Positions 5,791 through 10,872 of a DNA stretch of 10,872 bases are shown here, in pieces. Within the stretch, counting starts at the first letter, position 1; every line of letters starts with the position of its first letter. Source of the DNA: Burkholderiaceae bacterium (GTDB lineage: Bacteria; Pseudomonadota; Gammaproteobacteria; Burkholderiales; Burkholderiaceae); the NCBI GenBank assembly GCA_022701845.1, contig JAKONS010000364.1, positions 1 through 10,872 on the forward strand. Direction: 5' to 3'. A program made the translations under genes and the position numbers. The notes below the pieces were generated by a model that saw only the letters and a program-made list of their open reading frames with translations, searched no databases and was not told where the DNA came from.

Positions 5791-7271
5791 CGCGGGCCCT
5801 CCTGGCCGGCCGGCAATGCGGCTGCCGACAGTTGCGCGGCCGGCTCCGCGGCCTCCGGCGCCGGCAGCGGGGCGCCGCCGAGCGCCTTGTACAGGTCGAC
5901 GAAGGCCAGCGTCTGCGCGGCCTGGGCGCTGCTGCGTTCGGCCTCGGCCTGCAGGGCGGCGCGCTCGAAGCCGAGCTGCTCGTATTCGCTCGACAGGCCG
6001 CTGGCCAGCAGCCCCTGCTGGCCGCGGGCGCGGCGCTGCAGCATGGCCGAGGCGTCGGCGAGGTGCGCCAGCCGCTCGCGCTGCTGCACCAGTGCCGACA
6101 GCGCGGTCTCGGCTTCCGAGACGCTCTGCAGCACCGTCTGCCGGTAGGCCATCACGCTGGCCTGCAGCGCTTCGCCGCGGGCGTCGGCGCGGGCCTTGCG
6201 CAGGCCCCAGTCGAACAGCGGCAGGTCGATGAACGGGCCGATCGCCGGCACCTGGTTGGTGGCCGAGGTGCGGCGGTTCTGGGTGACGTTGTAAGCGTAG
6301 AGATAGGAGGCGCCGAAGGAGATGCGCGGATACAGCTCGGCGCGCGCCATGCCGAGCTCGCCGGCGGCCTGCAGCACCGCGGCTTCAGCCTGGCGGATGT
6401 CGGGGCGCACCCGCAGCAGGTCGGCCGGCACGGCCGCTACCGCCAGCGTGGCCAGGACCGGCTGCGGAGCGGCCAGGTTCCAGGCGGCGTCGGGCGCGCT
6501 GCGGCCCAGCAGCACCGCCAGCGCCTGCGACGCCTGCACCGCCGACTGGCGGGCGGTGGGCAGCAGGGCCGCGGTCTGGGCGCGGCGCACCGCGGCCTCG
6601 TCGGCCTCGCCTTCGGCGGCGACATGGCTCTTGCGGCGCACCGCGGCGATGTCGACCGAACGCGCGTCGATCTGCAGCAGTCGCTCCAGCAGGCCCGCCT
6701 GCTGCTGGGCGGCACGCAGGGCCAGGTACTGGTGCACCACCTCCGACACCACGGCGACCCGCGCCGCCTGCACCGCGGCCGCGCTGGCGTCGACTTCCGA
6801 GCGGGCCACCTGCTGCGCGCCCTCGCGCATGCCGAACAGGCCGAGCTCCCAGGTGACGTCGAGGCTGCCGTGCAGGAAGGAGTCGGTGGCGGTGACGTCC
6901 TGCAGCGTGCGCACGTTGGCCGAGGCCACCGGGCGGTAGGCGGCGTCGGCGCGCAGGGCCAGGCGGCGCGCCTGGCGCAGCCGGCTGCCGGCGCGGGCGA
7001 CGTCGAGGTTCTGCGCCAGCGCCTGCTCCACCAGCGCGTCGAGCATCGGATCGTGCAGGCTCTTCCACCAGGACTGCAGGTCGGGCGCGGGCGCGCCGGT
7101 GGAGGCGTCGGCCGCGGCATGCTCCCAGGCGGCCGGCACCTCGGCCGGCAGGGCCGGCGGCGCCATGCCGCCGCAACCCGCCAGCAGGCCGCAGGCGGCC
7201 GCCACCGCCAGGCCGGCGCGCAGAAGGCTGCGGCCGGGGCCTCGGGTGCGGTGGCGGAACGCGGCGGGCAT
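5787..7271 (-). CDS. NodT/TolC-family outer membrane efflux lipoprotein (494 aa)
   Basis: The outer membrane duct of the tripartite exporter and the first gene of the operon. An Arg-rich n-region (residues 6-18) and hydrophobic core lead to the lipobox LLAGC with Cys33, so it should be a lipid-anchored, TolC-like trimer subunit. Two outer-membrane efflux repeats are visible. The first starts at SWWKSLHDPMLDALVEQALAQN, the second at LRVRPDIRQAEAAVLQAAGELGMARAELYPRISF, the hallmark of the RND/NodT outer membrane lipoprotein group. Length fits the family (about 450-500). The ATG at 7271 is the only start that gives a good signal peptide, since the next in-frame candidate is a GTG inside its hydrophobic core. 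No Shine-Dalgarno is evident (ACTCCCTTCC before ATG). A TolC-type gene inside the operon implies a dedicated rather than shared outer membrane exit. Confidence 0.95.
   Translation of the reverse strand: MPAAFRHRTRGPGRSLLRAGLAVAAACGLLAGCGGMAPPALPAEVPAAWEHAAADASTGAPAPDLQSWWKSLHDPMLDALVEQALAQNLDVARAGSRLRQARRLALRADAAYRPVASANVRTLQDVTATDSFLHGSLDVTWELGLFGMREGAQQVARSEVDASAAAVQAARVAVVSEVVHQYLALRAAQQQAGLLERLLQIDARSVDIAAVRRKSHVAAEGEADEAAVRRAQTAALLPTARQSAVQASQALAVLLGRSAPDAAWNLAAPQPVLATLAVAAVPADLLRVRPDIRQAEAAVLQAAGELGMARAELYPRISFGASYLYAYNVTQNRRTSATNQVPAIGPFIDLPLFDWGLRKARADARGEALQASVMAYRQTVLQSVSEAETALSALVQQRERLAHLADASAMLQRRARGQQGLLASGLSSEYEQLGFERAALQAEAERSSAQAAQTLAFVDLYKALGGAPLPAPEAAEPAAQLSAAALPAGQEGPR
5798..5803 (-). 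promoter_or_regulatory. Consensus Shine-Dalgarno AGGAGG of the permease gene
   Basis: A perfect AGGAGG lies 7 bases before the permease ATG, inside the last codons of the outer membrane factor gene. It is the strongest ribosome binding site in the window and fixes the permease start. Several other junctions in the operon have none. Confidence 0.8.
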
Positions 7272-7319
7272 GGAAGGGAGTCGGGCGGACGACGGCCGCG
7301 GTGAGCGGCGCTGGAATAC

Positions 7320-7338
7320 GGGGGCGGGCGGGCGGGGG
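7320..7338 (+). other. Potential G-quadruplex motif (G5-C-G3-C-G3-C-G5)
   Basis: Four G-runs of 5, 3, 3 and 5 are separated by single C bases on the plus strand, meeting the usual G3+N1-7 rule with the shortest loops. It lies 49-67 bases upstream of the outer membrane factor ATG, on the non-coding strand of that operon; the operon leader RNA would be C-rich here. Folding in vivo is unproven, and GC-rich genomes produce such runs by chance. Confidence 0.45.
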
Positions 7339-7404
7339 TGGCGGCCCCGCGAAGCGCATTGGACCGGCGGCTGCTTGCGTCGTAGTGCAGGGAATGTGGA
7401 GAAC

Positions 7405-7435
7405 GCGTGGAGGCGTCGGGGCGATCGCCCCACGC
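7405..7435. promoter_or_regulatory. Palindrome and GCGT half-site cluster, candidate response regulator operator
   Basis: A 14-base perfect palindrome GGGGCGATCGCCCC occupies 7418-7431. It is flanked by GCGT (7413-7416, one extra C) and ACGC (7432-7435), giving a longer imperfect inverted repeat. A further GCGTGGAG at 7405-7412 directly precedes GCGTCGGG at 7413-7420, an 8-base tandem. It sits about 29-55 bases upstream of the GATAAT box, a usual activator or autoregulator position. The binding protein is inferred, not shown. Confidence 0.4.
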
Positions 7436-7459
7436 TGCCGTTTCCGGGCGTTCGCGTCG

Positions 7460-7465
7460 GATAAT
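7460..7465 (+). promoter_or_regulatory. Candidate -10 element GATAAT of the response regulator promoter
   Basis: GATAAT matches the TATAAT consensus at five of six positions and stands out in very GC-rich DNA. It ends 9 bases before the GTG at 7475, so transcription would start within a few bases of the start codon, implying a leaderless or nearly leaderless message. No good -35 hexamer is visible at 16-18 bases upstream (TGCCGT/GCCGTT region), consistent with activator dependence. Confidence 0.45.
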
Positions 7466-7474
7466 CCCGGCCCT

Positions 7475-8203
7475 GTGCCCCTGAACGCCTCCACCCCTCC
7501 CACCGGTCCGCTGGTGCTGGTCGTCGAAGACGAACCGGCCATCGCCGACATCCTGGTCGCGTACCTGCGCCGCGACGGTTTCCGCACCCACTGCGCCGGC
7601 GACGGCCAGGCCGGCCTGGCGGCCTTCGCCCGCGAGCGGCCCGCGCTGGTGCTGCTCGACATCCACCTGCCCGGCATGGACGGCCTGGACGTGCTGAAGA
7701 ACATCCGCGCCGAGGACGACACGCCGGTGATCATGGTCACCGCGCTGGCCGACGACGTCGACAAGCTGCTGGCCCTGCGCATGGGTGCCGACGACTACGT
7801 GGTCAAGCCCTACAGCCCGCCGGAAGTGGTGGCGCGGGTGCGCGCGGTGCTGCGCCGCACCGCGGCCAGCGCCCAGCCCCGCACCCAGGCGGTGCTGAAA
7901 GTGGGACGGCTCGAGATCGACCAGGAAGCGCACCTGGCGCGCGCCCAGAACGCCGCGGGCCGCCTGGAGACGCTGCCGCTCACCCTGACCGAGTTCCGCC
8001 TGCTGGCTTGCCTGGCGGCCCAGCCGCGGCGCTGCTTCTCGCGCAGCCACCTGATCGAGACCTGCCTGCCCGAGAGCGACGCGCTCGACCGGGTCATCGA
8101 CTCGCACCTCTCGAAACTGCGGCGCAAGCTGCAGCTGGCCGACAACGGCGAACTCATCGAGACGGTGCGCGGCATCGGCTACCGTCTGTGGCCCGGGGAA
8201 TAG
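7475..8203 (+). CDS. OmpR/PhoB-family response regulator, BaeR-like (242 aa, GTG start)
   Basis: A DNA-binding response regulator. The receiver domain (about 12-125) has acidic pocket E18-D19, phospho-acceptor Asp62 in LVLLDIHLPGMDG, switch Thr89 in IMVTA and Lys111 in the KPYSPPEVVARVRAVLRR segment. That segment is strongly reminiscent of BaeR. After a linker comes an OmpR-type winged helix (about 140-240) with LTLTEFRLLACLA, DRVIDSHLSKLRRKL and the terminal ETVRGIGYRLWPGE. The GTG at 7475 gives a short, normal leader before the first receiver strand; in-frame starts upstream would add low-complexity sequence and cover the promoter region. No Shine-Dalgarno is visible. It shares 16 bases with the histidine kinase gene and diverges from the exporter operon, so control of that operon and of itself is the likely role, by analogy with BaeSR and efflux genes. 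Confidence 0.94.
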   Translation: MPLNASTPPTGPLVLVVEDEPAIADILVAYLRRDGFRTHCAGDGQAGLAAFARERPALVLLDIHLPGMDGLDVLKNIRAEDDTPVIMVTALADDVDKLLALRMGADDYVVKPYSPPEVVARVRAVLRRTAASAQPRTQAVLKVGRLEIDQEAHLARAQNAAGRLETLPLTLTEFRLLACLAAQPRRCFSRSHLIETCLPESDALDRVIDSHLSKLRRKLQLADNGELIETVRGIGYRLWPGE

Positions 8204-9330
8204 AGCGCATCTGGGTCCGCTTCGGACTCTGGATCGCCGGCACGGTGCTGGTCACCATGGGCCTGCTGGGCGCCAGCGTGATGCTGTTCGCCGAACTGCA
8301 GTACCGCAGCTTCTACGGCACGCTGCCCTCGCCGGTGCGGGTCGAGCTCGACGCGCTCAACGACCTGAACCTGGAAGACAGTCCGCGCGCTGTCGAGATC
8401 TACGGCCAGTACTGGAAGGGCGACCTGCTGTTCGGCGAGAAATGGTCGCTGGTGATCGGCCTGATCGTCTGCCTGCCGATCGGCCTGGGCGTCGGCTTCT
8501 GGGTGTCGCGCATCGTCACCCTGCCGCTGGCCTCGATGGCCGAAGCGGCGCAGCGGGTGGGCGCCGGCGATTTCTCGGTGCGCGCCGACCCGGGCCGCGC
8601 CAAGGGCGAGATGGTCGGCATGGTGCACGACTTCAACCAGATGATCGACGCGCTCGAAGGCCTGGAGCGCGAGCGCAAGGCGACGGCCGCGGGCGTGTCG
8701 CACGAACTGCGCACGCCGCTGGCGGTGCTGCGCGCCCGGCTGCATGCGGTGTGCGACGGGGTGATCGACGCCGACGAGACCGAATTCCGGCGCCTGCTGG
8801 GCGAGGTGGAGCACCTGGGCCGGCTGGTCGACGACCTGCACACGCTGTCGGTGGCCGAAGCCGGCCGGCTGTCGCTGCAGAGCCAGCCGCTCGACCTGGC
8901 GGCGCTGGTCGAGGACACGCTCACCGGCATGGAGCCGCGCATCTCCGAGCGCTCGGTGGTGCTCGAATGGGTGCCGGCGGCCGGGCAGGTGTGGGTGCGG
9001 CTCGACCGCGACCGCATGCGCCAGGTGCTGACCAACCTGGTCGAGAACGCCTTGCGCCATGCCTCGGCCGGCGGCTGGATGCAGGTGGCGCTGGCGGTGG
9101 AGGGGGCCGAGGCGGTGCTGTCGGTGGCCGACGACGGCCCGGGCCTGCCCGAGGACATGCGCCACAACCCGTTCCGGCGTTTCCAGAAACCGCTGCACCG
9201 CAACGGCGAGGGCGTGGGGCTGGGCCTGTCGATCGTGCAGGCGCTGGTGCAGCGCCAGGGCGGTCAGGTCAGCGCCGACGACCGCCCCGGCGGCGGCACG
9301 GTGTTCACCGTGCGGATGCCGGTGGCATGA
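8188..9330 (+). CDS. Membrane sensor histidine kinase (380 aa, GTG start)
   Basis: The sensor partner of the adjacent response regulator. Transmembrane helix 1 (about 12-35) and helix 2 (about 86-108) bound a short periplasmic segment of about 50 residues, with HAMP following (about 107-165). The HisKA motif GVSHELRTPLA carries phospho-acceptor His172 and an HExxT phosphatase motif. The ATPase domain has N-box NLVENALRHA (Asn287), G1 box DDGPGLP (from D315) and G2 box GEGVGLGLS (from G340). The periplasmic part is much smaller than a typical ligand-binding sensor domain, so it may sense membrane state or a partner protein. The GTG at 8188 lies inside the regulator gene (16-base overlap); it is the last in-frame start before helix 1, and the next Met falls inside that helix. 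No Shine-Dalgarno is clear, suggesting coupling. The 3' end overlaps the opposing HAD gene by 26 bases. Confidence 0.93.
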   Translation: MARGIERIWVRFGLWIAGTVLVTMGLLGASVMLFAELQYRSFYGTLPSPVRVELDALNDLNLEDSPRAVEIYGQYWKGDLLFGEKWSLVIGLIVCLPIGLGVGFWVSRIVTLPLASMAEAAQRVGAGDFSVRADPGRAKGEMVGMVHDFNQMIDALEGLERERKATAAGVSHELRTPLAVLRARLHAVCDGVIDADETEFRRLLGEVEHLGRLVDDLHTLSVAEAGRLSLQSQPLDLAALVEDTLTGMEPRISERSVVLEWVPAAGQVWVRLDRDRMRQVLTNLVENALRHASAGGWMQVALAVEGAEAVLSVADDGPGLPEDMRHNPFRRFQKPLHRNGEGVGLGLSIVQALVQRQGGQVSADDRPGGGTVFTVRMPVA

Positions 9331-10186
9331 CCGGCCAGCCCGGGTCGGCCTGCAGCACCGCGCCGGCCACTTCCGCGAAACCGGCGCCGCGCTCGGCCTG
9401 CGCCACATAGCGCGGCAGCTGCTGCAGCCGCGGCACGAAACGCCGCACGTTGGCCACGCCGATGCTGTGCGGGAAGGCGCCGAACATGGTCTGGTCGTTG
9501 GTGGAATCGCCCACATAGGCCCAGCGGTCGATTTCGGCGTCGAGCGCGCGGCCCAGCAGCGCCTCGACGATCCAGCGCGCACCGACCAGCTTGTCGTGGT
9601 CGCCGAACCAGCCGTTGATGTGGATGCTGCTGACCGTGGCGTGCAGTCCTTCGGCGCGCATCAGGGCGACGACCGCGGCGATGCGGTCCTCGTCGAGGTG
9701 GGCGAATTCGGCATGGTCGATGGCGATGTCGGTCTCGCGGCCGGCCGAGTCGGTGGCGCGCACCGCGCCGGCGACTTCGCGCTCGATGCGGACCAGCACC
9801 TGTTGCAGCCGCTCGAAGCGCTCGGCGCGCAGGGCGGCATCGTCGCGGTAGAGCCGCTCGACCCGCGCGCCGCCGCCCGACTGGGCCACCGGCACCAGGG
9901 CCACCGCGCCGTTCTCCGCCACCAGCGCGTCGAGTGGCCAGGCGGCGGCGAAAGGCTCGCTCCAGCCGACCGGCCGGCCGGTGACCGCGATGCGGTGCAG
10001 CCCGGCGGTGCGCAGCGCGGCCAGGGCGGCCAGCGCGTCGGGGGTGATGGCGCCCTCGGTGGTGAGGGTGTCGTCGATGTCGGTCATCACGCCGACCAGC
10101 CGGCGCCGCTCGTCCAGCGGCCAGTCGGCCAGGGGGCGCAGGCGGTCGGCGGCGGCGGTGTGGGTGGCGTCGGTAGGTCCTGGCAT
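9305..10186 (-). CDS. HAD-IIB (Cof-type) sugar-phosphatase-like hydrolase (293 aa)
   Basis: A cytoplasmic HAD phosphatase of subfamily IIB. It has motif I TDIDDT at 35-40 (nucleophile D36, D38), motif II Thr69 in VTGRP, the downstream VAENGA typical of IIB proteins, motif III Lys199 in HDKLVGARWI, and motif IV GDSTND at 226-231. The layout resembles sucrose-, trehalose- or mannosyl-3-phosphoglycerate phosphatases, but the substrate cannot be assigned. It follows prfC closely and is probably co-transcribed with it. The ATG at 10186 has GGGTGAG about 10 bases upstream. An in-frame GTG at 10201 would overlap the prfC TGA as GTGA and add five residues, an equally plausible start given how common that arrangement is here. 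The 3' end runs 26 bases into the histidine kinase gene on the other strand. It seems unrelated to the exporter operon. Confidence 0.88.
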   Translation of the reverse strand: MPGPTDATHTAAADRLRPLADWPLDERRRLVGVMTDIDDTLTTEGAITPDALAALAALRTAGLHRIAVTGRPVGWSEPFAAAWPLDALVAENGAVALVPVAQSGGGARVERLYRDDAALRAERFERLQQVLVRIEREVAGAVRATDSAGRETDIAIDHAEFAHLDEDRIAAVVALMRAEGLHATVSSIHINGWFGDHDKLVGARWIVEALLGRALDAEIDRWAYVGDSTNDQTMFGAFPHSIGVANVRRFVPRLQQLPRYVAQAERGAGFAEVAGAVLQADPGWPVMPPASAR

Positions 10187-10197
10187 CGGCACTGCGC

Positions 10198-10872
10198 TCA
10201 CCCGGCGTTCTGCAGTGCCAGCCCGGCGTGTTCGCGCAGCGGGTGGAAATGGATCTTCGGGAACCGCTCCTGCGCCAGCCGCACGTCGTACGGGCTGGTG
10301 CACAGATAAGCCAGGGTGTTGGCGGCGTCGTGGGCGAGGCGCAGCGGATAGGCGTCGGTGAAGGCGCGCAGGTCGGCCGGGTTCTCGGCGGTGATCCAGC
10401 GCGCGCCGGTGTACTGGCAGCCCTCCAGCCGGATGTCGGCGTCGTACTCGGCCTTGAGCCGGTGCTGCACCACCTCGAACTGCAGCTGGCCCACCGCGCC
10501 CAGCAGCATCGCGCCGCCGGCGTCGGGCTTGAACACCTGGATCGCGCCTTCCTCGCCCAGCTGCGCCAGGCCCTGCTGCAGCTGCTTGGTGCGCAGCGGG
10601 TTCTTCAGGATGACGGTCATGAAGAGTTCCGGCGCGAAGAAGGGCAGGCCGGTGAACTGCAGCGCCGCGCCGTTGGTGATGGTGTCGCCCAGCTGCACCC
10701 CGCCGTGGGTGGTGAAGCCGATGATGTCGCCGGCATAGGCCTCGTCGACCGCCTCGCGCCGCTGGCTCATGAAGGTGACGACCGAGGTGGGCCGCAGTTC
10801 CTTGGCGGTGCGCTGCACCTTGAGCTTCATGCCCGGCGTGTACTTGCCCGAGGCCATGCGCACGAAGGCGAT
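10198..10872 (-). CDS. prfC: Peptide chain release factor 3 (RF3), C-terminal part (cut by window edge)
   Basis: The last 224 codons of a translational GTPase of the RF3 type; the GTPase domain lies beyond the right edge. Recognisable RF3 segments in order are MASGKYTPGMKLK, TFMSQRREAVDEAYAGDIIG, TTHGGVQLGDT, FTGLPFFAPELF, LAQLGEEGAIQVF, LLGAVGQLQFEVVQHRLKAEY, ARW, and the C-terminal LAQERFPKIHFHPLREH. RF3 recycles RF1/RF2 from the ribosome after peptide release, using GTP. The sequence continues in frame to the window end (IAF before VRMASGK), so the gene is simply cut by the window. The stop at 10200-10198 lies 11 bases before the HAD-IIB ATG. Identification is highly secure; conserved housekeeping genes of this kind mark the exporter/regulator block as an insertion or accessory neighbour beside core sequence, by inference. 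Confidence 0.97.
   Translation of the reverse strand: MAFVRMASGKYTPGMKLKVQRTAKELRPTSVVTFMSQRREAVDEAYAGDIIGFTTHGGVQLGDTITNGAALQFTGLPFFAPELFMTVILKNPLRTKQLQQGLAQLGEEGAIQVFKPDAGGAMLLGAVGQLQFEVVQHRLKAEYDADIRLEGCQYTGARWITAENPADLRAFTDAYPLRLAHDAANTLAYLCTSPYDVRLAQERFPKIHFHPLREHAGLALQNAG

Larger units (their letters stand above)
7272..7474. promoter_or_regulatory. Divergent intergenic region between exporter operon and two-component system
   Basis: The only non-coding stretch of note in the window, 203 bases between two diverging start codons, so it must hold the promoters of both units unless they start further away. Visible elements are the G-run motif (7320-7338), the palindrome/half-site cluster (7405-7435) and a GATAAT box (7460-7465). 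I could not identify a convincing promoter for the leftward operon by eye; weak AT-containing patches occur around 7373-7402. Confidence 0.75.

Noticed and set aside
7272..7433. N-terminal extension of the outer membrane factor to a GTG at 7433
   Set aside because: It would place 54 basic low-complexity residues before a good lipoprotein signal peptide and cover the promoter region.
7272..7474. BaeR-type binding box or a clear sigma-70 promoter for the leftward operon
   Set aside because: No TTTTTCTCC-like BaeR element and no convincing -35/-10 pair were found on the minus strand by eye.
9330..9352. GGCC-rich inverted repeat after the histidine kinase stop as a terminator
   Set aside because: The stem has a mismatch and a G-U pair, has no T-run, and lies inside the opposing HAD-IIB coding sequence.
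8179..9582. Long minus-strand frame opposite the histidine kinase
   Set aside because: His/Gln/Arg-rich shadow of the kinase gene with no recognisable domain, and it also overlaps the HAD-IIB gene.
1..10872. CRISPR arrays, tRNA or rRNA genes, insertion sequences, attachment sites
   Set aside because: No regularly spaced direct repeats, cloverleaf-like segments, transposase genes or terminal inverted repeats were seen; almost every base is accounted for by coding sequence.

Overview
The window is very GC-rich, almost gap-free bacterial DNA. Codon use (strong G/C at third positions), a prfC gene, a NodT-family outer membrane lipoprotein and a BaeR-like regulator suggest a betaproteobacterium of the Burkholderiales, perhaps Comamonadaceae. 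That placement is inference; there is no rRNA or other strong marker.

Left and centre (1-7271, minus strand): a tight nine-gene operon transcribed right to left, starting at 7271 and running off the left edge. Its first half is a complete tripartite exporter: a NodT-type outer membrane factor, an FtsX/DevC-type permease, a LolD/MacB-type ATPase and a lipoprotein membrane fusion protein. Its second half is a set of enzymes and small transporters: an MtnX/SerB-like HAD phosphatase, an Est30-like alpha/beta hydrolase, two adjacent four-helix SMR/EamA-type proteins, and a DegT/DnrJ/EryC1/StrS aminotransferase cut by the window edge. Six of the eight junctions are 4-base ATGA or GTGA overlaps, one is an 8-base overlap and one a 10-base gap, so the set is very likely co-transcribed and translationally coupled.

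Middle (7272-7474): a 203-base divergent intergenic region. It holds a G4-type G-run motif, a 14-base perfect palindrome embedded in GCGT-type half-sites, and a GATAAT -10 element just in front of the regulator's GTG start.

Right (7475-9330, plus strand): a response regulator and histidine kinase pair, divergent from the operon and the obvious candidate to control it.

Far right (9305-10872, minus strand): a separate unit, the 3' part of prfC (peptide chain release factor 3) followed by a HAD-IIB phosphatase whose 3' end overlaps the histidine kinase gene tail to tail.

Reading of the whole: a two-component system controls an envelope operon that probably makes or modifies an amphiphilic or amino-group-bearing molecule. 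The SMR pair would move it, or a lipid-linked precursor, across the inner membrane, and the DevBCA/MacAB-like exporter would send it out. The product cannot be named from this window. The combination of exporter, SMR pair, hydrolase, phosphatase and aminotransferase in one coupled operon is the most interesting feature here.
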